This document shows positions 36,840-45,800 of a stretch of DNA of 64,000 bases, in pieces. The stretch spans positions 1,848,001 to 1,912,000 of the forward strand of contig NZ_OW150024.1 in assembly GCF_933509905.1 (NCBI RefSeq), in the 5' to 3' direction. Made by a program: the position numbers and the translations under genes. Position 1 is the first letter of the stretch. Each line of letters starts with the position of its first letter. The DNA is from Trichlorobacter ammonificans (GTDB lineage: Bacteria; Desulfobacterota; Desulfuromonadia; Geobacterales; Pseudopelobacteraceae). The notes under the pieces are model-generated. The model was given only the letters and a program-made list of their open reading frames with translations, was not told where the DNA came from and did not search any database.

Positions 36840-38234
36840 TCAACGACCGAAGGGGAACATGCCGCCCCCGAGCTTGCCGCCCAATCCCCCGAGTCCGGGC
36901 AGCCCGCCCATCCCCTTGAGCAGTCCCTTGGGCCCCATCTTCTGAAACTGTTTCATCATCTTCTGCGCTTCGGTAAAACGTTTGAGCAGCAGGTTGATTT
37001 CCTGGACGGTAGTACCGCTTCCCTTGGCGATCCGCAGGCGGCGACTGCCGTTGATGATGCCGTGGTCGGCCCGCTCCGCCGGTGTCATGGAACGAATGAT
37101 CGCCTCGATCCGCTTCATTTCCTTCTCGCTGGGCTGGGCCCCCTTCATCTCTTTCATCATCTTGCCCATGCCGGGGATCATGCCCATGATCGATTCCAGC
37201 GAACCGAGCTTCTTGATCTGCTGCATCTGCTCAAGAAAATCCTCGAGATCAAACTGATTTTTCTTGAGCTTCTGGTGCAGCCGCTCCGCTTGTTTTTCAT
37301 CGATGGCGGCGTGGGCCTTCTCCACCAGGGTGAGCACATCTCCCATGCCCAGGAGTCGAGAAACCAGACGATCGGGGTGGAACGGCTCGAGCGCATCCAG
37401 CTTCTCCCCCAGGCCGACAAACTTGACCGGAGTGCCGGTAACCGCCTTGATGGAAAGGGCTGCCCCCCCCTTGGCATCGCCGTCAAGCTTACTGAGAATA
37501 ACACCGGTCAACCCCAGACGTTCATGAAAACCGCCGGCCACCGTGACCGCTTCCTGACCGGTCATGGCGTCGGCAACGAACAGAATCTCCCGCGGGCTGG
37601 TGGCCGCCTTGATCCGCTCCAGCTCACCCATCAGAAAATCATCGATCTGATGGCGTCCGGCTGTATCCAGCAATACCGTGTCGTAGCCGTTCAACTCGGC
37701 AAAACGAAGCGCACCGGCCGCAATATCGACCGGATTCTGCCCCGGATTGGAGTCGAAGACCTCGATATTCAGCTGGCGCCCCACGGTTTTGAGCTGTTCG
37801 ATTGCCGCCGGCCGATAGACGTCGGCGGGCACCAGCAGGGGTCGCCGCTTCTGCTTGCGCAACCAGTTACCCAGCTTGCCGCAGGTTGTGGTCTTGCCGG
37901 CACCCTGCAGGCCGACCAGCATCAGCGCCACTGGCGGTTTTGCCGCCAGGTCCAGCTCATTGTTCCCGGCGCCACCCATCAGGGCCACCAGCTCGTCGTG
38001 AACGATCCGAATGACCTGCTGACCAGGAGAAAGACTGTGCAGCACCTCGGTACCGACCGCCTTTTCCCTGACCTTCTCGACGAACTCCTTGACAACCCTG
38101 AAATTGACGTCGGCCTCAAGCAGGGCCAGACGCACCTCGCGCAGGGCATCTTTAATGTTGTCCTCGGTCATGACTCCCTGACCGCGGAGCTTCTTGAAGA
38201 CCGATTCCAGCTTATCCGAAAGGGTATCAAACAT
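36840..38234 (-). CDS. ffh: Signal recognition particle protein Ffh
   Basis: 464 residues. The GTPase subunit of SRP, which targets membrane proteins with 4.5S RNA and FtsY. The N and G domains carry GLQGAGKTTT (108-117), DTAGRHQ, TKLDGDAKGG-like SKLDGDAKGG and the closing FVGLGEKLDALEPF. The C-terminal M domain is methionine- and glycine-rich, ending GGMFPFGR. It appears to be the first gene of the ribosome-maturation operon, read from the strong promoter at 38260-38288. Confidence 0.97.
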   Translation of the reverse strand: MFDTLSDKLESVFKKLRGQGVMTEDNIKDALREVRLALLEADVNFRVVKEFVEKVREKAVGTEVLHSLSPGQQVIRIVHDELVALMGGAGNNELDLAAKPPVALMLVGLQGAGKTTTCGKLGNWLRKQKRRPLLVPADVYRPAAIEQLKTVGRQLNIEVFDSNPGQNPVDIAAGALRFAELNGYDTVLLDTAGRHQIDDFLMGELERIKAATSPREILFVADAMTGQEAVTVAGGFHERLGLTGVILSKLDGDAKGGAALSIKAVTGTPVKFVGLGEKLDALEPFHPDRLVSRLLGMGDVLTLVEKAHAAIDEKQAERLHQKLKKNQFDLEDFLEQMQQIKKLGSLESIMGMIPGMGKMMKEMKGAQPSEKEMKRIEAIIRSMTPAERADHGIINGSRRLRIAKGSGTTVQEINLLLKRFTEAQKMMKQFQKMGPKGLLKGMGGLPGLGGLGGKLGGGMFPFGR

Positions 38235-38259
38235 CGGGTTCTGATCCTAAAAGCACTGA

Positions 38260-38288
38260 AGTATAAAGTGAATTCGCCATATTGTCAA
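38260..38288 (-). promoter_or_regulatory. Strong sigma-70 promoter for ffh and the rpsP-rplS operon
   Basis: Minus strand: TTGACA (38288-38283), 17 bases, TATACT (38265-38260). Both hexamers are near consensus and lie 26 bases before the ffh ATG. Confidence 0.87.
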
Positions 38289-38355
38289 GCAATACGTCAG
38301 CTTGCAATTTGGGGGCTCCGGGAAACACGCCTCGAGACGGAATGGGCACGGGCAA

Positions 38356-38934
38356 CTACAGTCGGATCACCGACGAGGCAGCCAGCAGCGTCTCGGCGGT
38401 ACTGAACATATTGGTAACGCTCCCGGCGGCGAGCTGCTCCTTCTTGCCGAAGTAATCAAGACAGAGGCCACAGGCAAAGATTTCCACCCCCTGCTCGCCG
38501 AGCTTGCGCAAAGCCTCCACGGTTTCCGCCCCCTCAACGGCCAGCAGCACGCCGGAATTGAGCAACAGGATACGATCCGGCTGCCTCGGCGTTTCCAGCA
38601 GGGCGTGGATGAAGCTTCGCATCAGCAGGCGCCCCAGCTCCTCCGGACCGGCTCCCATCTGGTCGGCGGTAATCAGCAACACCCGCTCACCGGACTGTAC
38701 GGCAGCAGCCGGAGCCGTCGCTGTCCCGGCAGGGGTAAGCACCAGCACCCAGCCGAAACCGTCGGCCGCTTCGGTCACCCCAAAACCCCGGTTACGGGCG
38801 AACCGTCCCACATTCTCCCGCGGCGCGCCGTCATCCAGCAGCACGCGCAGCCCCTCCGGCGACTGCTCCAGTTCCCGCTTCGTCCGGATCACGGGTTCAG
38901 GGCAGGATAATCCACGACAGTCAATGGTCTTCAG
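38356..38934 (-). CDS. yedF: YedF-like sulfurtransferase/selenium-metabolism protein
   Basis: 192 residues. An N-terminal TusA-like domain has the CPEP motif (KTIDCRGLSCPEPVIRTKREL), followed by a DsrE-like domain with a possible active-site cysteine in FACGLCLDYFG. Proteins of this architecture are linked to selenium metabolism in Geobacter relatives. The start is probably the CTG at 38934: it aligns with the usual start MKTIDCRG and lies six bases after AGGAGGAGG. The nearest in-frame ATG (38958) would add eight residues encoded by the Shine-Dalgarno itself. The start overlaps the stop of the DUF3343 gene. Confidence 0.85.
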   Translation of the reverse strand: MKTIDCRGLSCPEPVIRTKRELEQSPEGLRVLLDDGAPRENVGRFARNRGFGVTEAADGFGWVLVLTPAGTATAPAAAVQSGERVLLITADQMGAGPEELGRLLMRSFIHALLETPRQPDRILLLNSGVLLAVEGAETVEALRKLGEQGVEIFACGLCLDYFGKKEQLAAGSVTNMFSTAETLLAASSVIRL

Positions 38935-39208
38935 GGGGCACCTCCTCCTGCCGGACATACACGCCGTCAACCAGGCGGCTGACAAAGGCAGGCATCAGGT
39001 CATGGTCGGCCAGGGCGGCCAGCAACGCTTGCTTCTGGGTATCATCGAACCGGATGGCCAAGCCGCATTCGGTCTGCAACGCACGCGGGGCCGGGATCAG
39101 CAGAATCCGGAGCCCCAGGGATTTAAGCAGGTTTTCAGCCTTCATGACCCGGTGAGTCGAGTTGAAGACGGCAAGGTACTGACCTTCCTGAACCATGAAC
39201 TGTTCCAT
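38921..39208 (-). CDS. DUF3343 protein (putative Se/S carrier-like)
   Basis: 95 residues. The pattern YLAVFNSTHRVMKAENLLKSLGL followed by IPAPRALQTECGLAIRF with a conserved cysteine is that of DUF3343, small proteins found beside YedF and cysteine desulfurases. A role as sulfur or selenium carrier is inferred from context. The ATG at 39208 was chosen over the TTG at 39250; ATG at 39196 is also possible. It lies divergently from the small membrane protein gene. Confidence 0.78.
   Translation of the reverse strand: MEQFMVQEGQYLAVFNSTHRVMKAENLLKSLGLRILLIPAPRALQTECGLAIRFDDTQKQALLAALADHDLMPAFVSRLVDGVYVRQEEVPPEDH
38941..38949 (-). promoter_or_regulatory. Shine-Dalgarno AGGAGGAGG that supports the CTG start of yedF
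   Basis: The nine-base purine run is complementary to the 16S rRNA tail and sits six bases before CTG. A GTG also follows it directly but is out of frame. Confidence 0.55.
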
Positions 39209-39243
39209 CCGCTTTTTTTCGTTCTCCCTACCCGTTGCGCATG

Positions 39244-39272
39244 TTGACAATCAGCAATGAACTTCATACTAT
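39244..39272 (+). promoter_or_regulatory. Sigma-70 promoter for the small membrane protein and dciA
   Basis: TTGACA (39244-39249), 17 bases, TACTAT (39267-39272). It is 19 bases from the ATG at 39291. Confidence 0.8.
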
Positions 39273-39290
39273 GCCGAAAAAGGACACCCC

Positions 39291-39569
39291 ATGCAAGATG
39301 CATTTTCCCTTGCCGGCCTTGTAGTGCTGGCCTTCATCGTAAGCATGCCGTGCGGCTACCTGCGGGAGTCGTTCCGGAAATTTTCGTTTCCTTGGCTGCT
39401 GATGGCGCACCTGCCGATCCCGCTGGTCTATCACCTGCGTCACCTTGCCGGGTTTGACTGGCACGTCATTCCCCTGACCCTGACCAGCGCCATCGGCGGC
39501 CAGATGCTGGGTGGCTGGTACAAACGGAGGGTGCGGCGTGGCCGGAAAGCGTCGGAAAGGGTCCCCTGA
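39291..39569 (+). CDS. Small membrane protein of unknown function
   Basis: 92 residues. Hydrophobic segments lie at about 5-22, 33-48 and 57-74, followed by a strongly basic tail (YKRRVRRGRKASER), so the C-terminus is probably cytoplasmic. I recognise no family. AAGGA precedes the ATG and a good promoter lies directly upstream, which supports expression. The 3' end overlaps the dciA start by about 32 bases, so the two are likely cotranscribed and coupled. Confidence 0.75.
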   Translation: MQDAFSLAGLVVLAFIVSMPCGYLRESFRKFSFPWLLMAHLPIPLVYHLRHLAGFDWHVIPLTLTSAIGGQMLGGWYKRRVRRGRKASERVP

Positions 39570-40032
39570 AGCAATCGGCCGCCTGATTTCCGTCGGTCTG
39601 GAAGGCAGCGCACTCGGCACGCGGCTGAAGGAACTGGAGGTCTGGCGGGTCTGGAAGCAGGCCGTGGGGGCCGCCATTGCCGCGCGTACCCGCCCCTTGC
39701 GCCTGTCCGGCGGCCGGCTGACAGTGCTGGTTTCCGGCGCCCCCTGGATGCAGCAGTTGAATTTTCTCAAAGAAGAACTGCGCGACAAACTGAACCGGTC
39801 GCTGGGGAGTGACCGGGTAACGGAAATCATCTTCAAGGCCGGCAGAATTCACGAACCGCCAGAGGAAGAACAGGCCGTGGCGCCGCTCTTGCATCCCCTC
39901 TCTCCTGCCCGGCAGCGCCGGATCGAGCAGCAGGTAAACGAACTGGACGACCCTGAACTGGCCTCCCTGCTGAAACGCCTTATGGAACTGCACTATCAGC
40001 GGCGTCCGGACACCTTCACGCCGGACGCCTGA
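39538..40032 (+). CDS. dciA: DciA-like protein (DUF721), probable replicative helicase loader
   Basis: 164 residues. The DUF721/DciA core is visible as VWKQAVGAAIAARTRPLRLSGGRLTVLV followed by WMQQLNFLKEEL. DciA helps load the DnaB helicase in most bacteria that lack DnaC or DnaI. The GTG at 39538 follows GGAGG by seven bases. The longer frame from 39511 adds residues read from the preceding gene. The C-terminal ~65 residues are variable. Converges on trpE with a ten-base gap. Confidence 0.85.
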   Translation: MAGKRRKGSPEAIGRLISVGLEGSALGTRLKELEVWRVWKQAVGAAIAARTRPLRLSGGRLTVLVSGAPWMQQLNFLKEELRDKLNRSLGSDRVTEIIFKAGRIHEPPEEEQAVAPLLHPLSPARQRRIEQQVNELDDPELASLLKRLMELHYQRRPDTFTPDA

Positions 40033-40041
40033 CCCTCCCCC

Positions 40042-41520
40042 TTATTCCAGTCCCCGCTCCGCGATTTCGATAGCCCGCCGCACCGCCATGGCCTTGTTCA
40101 CGGTTTCCTGCCATTCCGCCGCCGGATCGGAGTCGGCGACGATGCCGGCGCCTGCCTGCAAATGCACCTGCCCATCCTTCACCACCAAGGTACGGATGGC
40201 AATGGCCAGATCCATGTTGCCGGAGAAGGAGACATAGCCCACGGCTCCGCCATAGATACCGCGTCGGACCGGCTCCAGTTCGTCAATGATCTCCATGGCC
40301 CTGATTTTAGGCGCTCCGGACAGGGTACCGGCCGGAAAGGTGGCCCGCACCAAGTCGAAGGCATCCCGCTCCCCTTCAAGCTCCCCCCGCACATTGGAGA
40401 CGATGTGCATCACGTGCGAATAGCGTTCGATCACCATCAACTCGCTCACCTCGACGCTACCGGAACGACAGACCCTCCCCAGGTCGTTACGCCCCAGATC
40501 CACCAGCATGACGTGCTCGGCTCGCTCCTTGGGGTCAGCCAGCAGCTCCTCCGCCAGACGGGCATCCTCCTCGGGGGTCGCCCCCCGGGGTCGGGTACCG
40601 GCGATGGGACGCAGTTCAACGTGCGTTCCTTCCTTGCGCACCATTACTTCCGGCGAAGCCCCGGTAACCACGGTATCGTCCATGCGCAGGAAGAACAGAT
40701 AGGGTGACGGGTTCAGAGTGCGCAGTACCCGGTAGACATCGAAGGGGTCCACCGTCAGGCTGCCGGAAAAACGCTGGGACAGCACCACCTGGATGATATC
40801 GCCGGCCCTGACGTACTCCTTGGCCCGCTCCACCGACTCCTCGAACTGCTCACGGGTCATATTGGAGGCAAAGGCCACCGCCGCCTCGGCCGGTGCGGTT
40901 TCCGAGCGGTGTTCCAGGGGGCGGCGCAGCTTCGCCACCAACGCCTCTATCCGCTCCACAGCCTGGCGGTAGGCATCCTCAGGGGTGGTCGCGGCGTCCA
41001 GGAACGCGTTGGCCACCACCTGAATCTTCTGCTTGACGCTGTCGAATACCAGCAGCGAGTCGGTCACCATGAACCAGGAATCCCAGGCGCCGATGGTGTC
41101 GGCATTTTCTGCGGGCAGGCACTCGAAGTGACGTACCATGTCATATCCGAGGCAGCCGACGGCACCGCCGCAGAAGCGGGGGAGTCCTGCCACTTCAACC
41201 GGCCGGTAGCGGCCGATGATCTCCCGTACCACCCTGGTGGGATCCTCGCAGGTGCTCGTCGTCAAGGTACCGTTCTCCAGGACCTCGACCCGGTCGCCCC
41301 GGGAACGAACCACCAGCGAGGGGTTCGACCCCAGGAACGAGTAGCGTCCCCATTTCTCCCCCCCTTCGATACTCTCCAGCAGAAAGGAACGGCAGCCGTC
41401 GTCGATCTTGCGGAACGCCGTTACCGGCGTGTCCATGTCAGCCATGATCTCGCGGTAGACCGGCACCAGGTTGCCGGTACCGGCAAGACGGGAAAACTCT
41501 GCAAAATCAGGAAATATCAT
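40042..41520 (-). CDS. trpE: Anthranilate synthase component I
   Basis: 492 residues. Converts chorismate to anthranilate, the first step of tryptophan synthesis. The N-terminal LLES element for tryptophan feedback is present in SFLLESIEGG. The C-terminal chorismate domain has GDIIQVVLSQRF, GASPEVMVR, PIAGTRPRG, NDLGRVC and the closing GAGIVADSDPAAEWQET. No trpG, trpD or trpC adjoins it. GGGAGA precedes the ATG. Its promoter is back to back with that of cheV. Confidence 0.95.
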   Translation of the reverse strand: MIFPDFAEFSRLAGTGNLVPVYREIMADMDTPVTAFRKIDDGCRSFLLESIEGGEKWGRYSFLGSNPSLVVRSRGDRVEVLENGTLTTSTCEDPTRVVREIIGRYRPVEVAGLPRFCGGAVGCLGYDMVRHFECLPAENADTIGAWDSWFMVTDSLLVFDSVKQKIQVVANAFLDAATTPEDAYRQAVERIEALVAKLRRPLEHRSETAPAEAAVAFASNMTREQFEESVERAKEYVRAGDIIQVVLSQRFSGSLTVDPFDVYRVLRTLNPSPYLFFLRMDDTVVTGASPEVMVRKEGTHVELRPIAGTRPRGATPEEDARLAEELLADPKERAEHVMLVDLGRNDLGRVCRSGSVEVSELMVIERYSHVMHIVSNVRGELEGERDAFDLVRATFPAGTLSGAPKIRAMEIIDELEPVRRGIYGGAVGYVSFSGNMDLAIAIRTLVVKDGQVHLQAGAGIVADSDPAAEWQETVNKAMAVRRAIEIAERGLE

Positions 41521-41553
41521 GATTTCTCCCGAATCGGTGAATAATGGGATGGC

Positions 41554-41582
41554 ACGCTAGCACAGGGGGGTATGGGTGTCAA
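41554..41582 (-). promoter_or_regulatory. Promoter for trpE
   Basis: Minus strand: TTGACA (41582-41577), 17 bases, TGC-TAGCGT with TAGCGT at 41559-41554. The -35 is consensus and the -10 weak but extended. Confidence 0.58.
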
Positions 41583-41616
41583 CGCCGCATCAATCGCTTT
41601 TCATTGGGAAAAGTTG

Positions 41617-41625
41617 TGCTATACT
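41617..41625 (+). promoter_or_regulatory. Extended -10 promoter element for cheV
   Basis: TG-C-TATACT (41617-41625) lies 28 bases before the cheV ATG. The -35 region is poor, as expected for an extended -10 promoter. Confidence 0.45.
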
Positions 41626-41652
41626 CCGCCAAAATTCAACCGGAGCGCCGTC

Positions 41653-42591
41653 ATGAAACAGACCAACATCCTGCTTGAGAGTGACACCAACGAGCTTGAA
41701 ATCGTGGAATTCCGCGTTGATGAGCTGGACCGCAACGGCGAAGTTGTTCCCTGTCATTACGGCGTCAACGTGGCCAAGGTGCGCGAGATCATCCGGCTGC
41801 CGCAGTTGACCAAGACCCTGAACACCTCGGCTGAAGTGGAGGGGATGATCAAGCTGCGTGAAAAGGTGATCCCGGTGCTGAACCTCTCCCGCATCCTCAA
41901 CAAGGACACCGGCGACATGAAGGCCGACCGGGTCATCGTTCTTGAGTTCAACAATCTGATGGTAGGGGTCCTGGTTCACTCCGTCTCCCGCATCTACCGC
42001 ATCTCCTGGACCCACGTGGAGGCTCCCTCCGCTTCCCTCTATTCCGACCAGATCACCGGCCTGGTCAAGATGGACGACCGGATCATCCTGGTGCTTGACT
42101 TCGAAAAGATCGTCGGCGAGTTCTGCTCTGCCAGTGCCTTGAAACCGCTGGCTCCGGAACAATTGCTGGAGTCCATCAGCCACGACCGCAGCAACCGGAC
42201 CATCCTGGTGGCGGACGACTCTCCCTTCATTCGCGGCACCATGTGCAGCGCCCTGCGGGGAGCCGGTTACAACGTTATTGAAGCGGTCAACGGCGCCGAG
42301 GCCTGGGACAAGATACGCGAGATCATGTACCAGACCTCTTCGGACGGTGTGCCTTTCAAAAGCAGGATGCAGCTCCTGATCACCGACGTGGAGATGCCCC
42401 AGATGGACGGACTGCACCTCACTTCCACGGTCCGCAAGGAGGAGGGCTTGAAAGATTTGCCGATCATCATCTTTTCCTCCCTGGCCTCTGAGGACAACAT
42501 CCGTAAATGGCATGACCTGGGGGCACAGCAGATTCTCACCAAGCCGGATCTGCCCAACCTGGTCAAGTACGCCGACGAGTTCACCGCCTAG
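41653..42591 (+). CDS. cheV: Chemotaxis coupling protein CheV
   Basis: 312 residues. An N-terminal CheW domain (about 15-165, with FRVDELDRNG, YGVNVAKVREIIRLP and LREKVIPVLNLSR) is followed by a receiver (about 185-310) with the phosphoacceptor in LLITDVEMPQMDG and the lysine in ILTKPDLPNL. CheV couples CheA to receptors and may adjust signalling when phosphorylated. The ATG at 41653 has GGAG eight bases upstream; the frame continues to 41572 without support. A strong terminator follows. Confidence 0.94.
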   Translation: MKQTNILLESDTNELEIVEFRVDELDRNGEVVPCHYGVNVAKVREIIRLPQLTKTLNTSAEVEGMIKLREKVIPVLNLSRILNKDTGDMKADRVIVLEFNNLMVGVLVHSVSRIYRISWTHVEAPSASLYSDQITGLVKMDDRIILVLDFEKIVGEFCSASALKPLAPEQLLESISHDRSNRTILVADDSPFIRGTMCSALRGAGYNVIEAVNGAEAWDKIREIMYQTSSDGVPFKSRMQLLITDVEMPQMDGLHLTSTVRKEEGLKDLPIIIFSSLASEDNIRKWHDLGAQQILTKPDLPNLVKYADEFTA

Positions 42592-42613
42592 TCCGTTCTA
42601 CCCCGCACCGCTT

Positions 42614-42645
42614 AAAGGGCCGCTTTCGCGGCCCTTTTCGTTTTT
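42614..42645 (+). terminator. Intrinsic terminator after cheV
   Basis: AAAGGGCCGC (42614-42623), loop TTTC, GCGGCCCTTT (42628-42637), then TCGTTTTT. The stem is ten perfect base pairs. Confidence 0.93.
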
Positions 42646-42659
42646 CCCCACTTTCCCTG

Positions 42660-42780
42660 TTGACATCCCCCCCTGTTTCTGATTAAGTGCCGCCACCGTA
42701 AACGATATAAGTATTTAAAATAACTAAATTTTTTAAGCATTACTAAAAATTTGTTCAACCAAACTTTCGATCTGATCAAA
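42660..42780 (+). promoter_or_regulatory. AT-rich leader upstream of pyruvate carboxylase
   Basis: TTGACA (42660-42665) starts the region, but a good -10 at the right distance is lacking. Bases 42700-42780 are strikingly AT-rich (ATATAAG, TTTAAAATAAC, AAATTTTTTAAG, CTAAAAATTTG) in an otherwise GC-rich window. It probably carries the pyc promoter and possibly binding sites for a regulator, but no single site can be fixed. Confidence 0.35.
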
Positions 42781-42804
42781 TCCGGACACAAGGAGAAACC
42801 GTCA

Positions 42805-45800
42805 ATGAAGCGAGTCAACAAGTTCCGCAAGGTTATGGCCGCAAACCGCGGTGAGATCGCCATCCGCATTTTCCGGGCCTGCACCGAGCTGGGAATCAGC
42901 ACCGTAGCGCTCTACTCCGAAGAGGACAAACTGTCCCTGCACCGCTACAAGGCCGACGAAGCCTACCAAGTCGGCAAAGGTAAGGCCCCCATCGACGCTT
43001 ACCTGGGGATCGACGAGATCATCGCCCTGGCACTGAAGGCAGACGTGGACGCCATTCACCCCGGCTACGGTTTTCTGGCGGAAAACGCCGAATTTGCCGA
43101 GAAGTGTGAAGCCGCCGGCATCACCTTCATCGGCCCCACCGCTGAAATGCAGCGAGCCCTGGGGGACAAGGTGGCAGGCCGCAAGGCAGCCATTGCCGCC
43201 GACGTGCCGGTGGTCCCCGGCACCGAAGACCCGATCGAGAAGGAAGAGGAAGCGCTGAAGTTCGCCAAGGAGCACGGGTATCCGATCATCATCAAGGCAG
43301 CCGCCGGCGGTGGCGGTCGGGGGATGCGGGTGGCCCGCAACAAGAAGGAACTGACCGAGGGGCTGGTGGCGGCCCGCAGCGAGGCCAAGGCGGCCTTCGG
43401 CAACCCCACCGTCTTCCTGGAACGCTACATCGAGAATCCCAAGCATATCGAAGTGCAGGTACTGGGGGACAACTACGGTAACCTGGTGCATTTCTTCGAG
43501 CGGGACTGTTCCATCCAACGCCGCCACCAGAAGGTGGTTGAGTTTGCCCCCTCCCTCTGCCTGACCCAACAGCAGCGGGAGGAGATCTGCACCGCAGCGC
43601 TGAAGATCTCCGGGCTGGTCAAGTACCGCAACGCCGGTACGGTCGAGTTCCTGGTTGATCAGGAAGGGAAGTTCTACTTCATCGAGATGAACCCCCGCAT
43701 CCAGGTGGAGCATACCGTCACCGAGATGATCACCGGCCGCAACCTGGTGCAGAACCAGATCCTGATCGCCCAGGGGTACAAGTTGTCCGACCCGGAGATC
43801 AACATCCCCTCCCAGAGCGCCATCGACATGCGCGGCTACGCCATCCAGTGCCGCATCACCACCGAGGACCCGGCCAACAACTTCGCCCCGGACTTCGGCA
43901 CCCTGACCACCTATCGTTCCGCCGCCGGCGCCGGTATCCGGCTGGACGCGGGCAACGCCTTCACCGGCGCCAAGATCACTCCCCACTACGATTCGCTGCT
44001 GGTGAAAGTCAGCTCCTGGGGCCTCACCTTCAAGGATGCGGCCTCCATCATGCACCGTGCCCTGCAGGAATTCCGGGTGCGGGGGGTCAAGACCAACATC
44101 GGCTTCCTGGAAAACGTCATCACCCACCCCGTCTTCCTGGGGGGCAAGTGCGACACCTCCTTCATCGACAAACATCCGGAACTGCTCAAATTCCGTGAGA
44201 AGAAAGACCGGGCCAGCAAAGTGCTCTCCTTCCTCGGCGACGTCATCGTCAACGGTTCTCCCGGTATCGTCAAGCCGCTCAAATCCGCCGACCTGATCGA
44301 GGCAAAGGTGCCGGAGATCGACTACACCCAGCCCCGTCCGGCCGGTTCCCGCGACCTGTTCATGAAGCTGGGGGCGGAAGGGCTCTCCAAGTGGATTCTT
44401 GACCAGAAGAAGCTGTTGATCACCGACACCACCATGCGGGACGCCCACCAGTCCAACCTGGCCACCCGGGTCCGCACCTACGACCTGCTGAAGATCGCCG
44501 AGCCCACCTCCTACCTGGGGGCAGACCTGTTTTCGCTTGAGTGCTGGGGGGGCGCCACCTTCGACGTTTCCATGCGTTTCCTGAAGGAATGCCCCTGGCA
44601 GCGGCTGCACAAACTGTCCGAGGCGATCCCCAACATCCTCTTCCAGATGCTGCTGCGGGGCAGCAATGCCGTCGGCTACACCAACTACCCGGACAACGTG
44701 GTGCAGAAGTTCGTGGAAGAAGCGGCCAACTCCGGGGTGGACATCTTCCGGGTCTTTGACTCCCTGAACTGGACCACCGGCATGCAGGTGGCCATGGAGG
44801 CGGTGCGCAAGTCCGGCAAAATCTGCGAGGCCGCCATCTGCTACACCGGCGACATCACCGATCCCAAGCGGGACAAGTACCCGCTGGAGTATTACGTGCA
44901 CATGGCCAAGGAGCTGGAAAAGATGGGCGCCCACATCCTGGCCATCAAGGACATGGCCGGGCTGCTGAAGCCCCTGGCCGCCTACAAGCTGGTCAAGGCC
45001 CTGAAGGAGAATATCGGCATTCCGGTGCACCTGCATACCCATGATACCTCCAGCAACGGCTCCGCCATGCTGCTGAAAGCTGCCGAGGCCGGGGTGGATA
45101 TCGTGGATGCCGCCCTCTCCTCACTGTCGGGCCTGACCGCCCAGCCCAACCTGAACGCCCTGGTGGCCACCCTGGAAGGGAGCGAGCGCGACCCGCAGGT
45201 GAATGCCGCCGGCCTGCAGAAGCTTGCCAACTACTGGGAAACGGTGCGGGACTACTACGCCCCCTTCGAGTCGGGTCTCAAATCCGGCACCGCCGAGGTC
45301 TACCACCACGAAATTCCCGGCGGCCAGTACTCCAACTACAAGCCGCAGGTTGCGGGCCTGGGGCTGCTGGATCGCTGGGAAGAGTGCAAGGAAATGTACC
45401 ATAAGGTGAACATGCTCTTCGGCGACATCGTCAAGGTCACCCCCTCCTCCAAGGTGGTGGGCGACATGGCCATGTTCCTGGTGAAAAACGACCTGCAGCC
45501 TGAAGATGTCTTCAGCAAGGGTGAGGAGCTGGCCTTCCCGGAATCGGTGGTGGGCATGTTCAAGGGGATGCTGGGCCAGCCCTACCAGGGATGGCCGGAG
45601 GAGCTGCAGAAGATCATCCTGAAGGGACAGCAGCCGATCACCTGCCGCCCCGGTGAACTGCTGGAACCGGTTGACTTCGAAGATGAGCGGCTCAAGCTGG
45701 AGGAGCGGCTGGGACACAAGATCGACGACAAGGCGCTGATTTCCGCCATCCTCTACCCCAACGTCTACCCGGAGTTTGACCGGCACCGCCAGGAGTTCTC

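Noticed and set aside
41549-41565. Possible sigma-54 site (TGGCAC) upstream of trpE and cheV
   Set aside because: The -12 part is not TTGC-like at the right spacing; sigma-70 elements explain both genes better.
42802-45042. 746-codon open frame on the minus strand within pyc
   Set aside because: Antisense of pyruvate carboxylase, with low-complexity His/Gly/Asp-rich translation and no motif.
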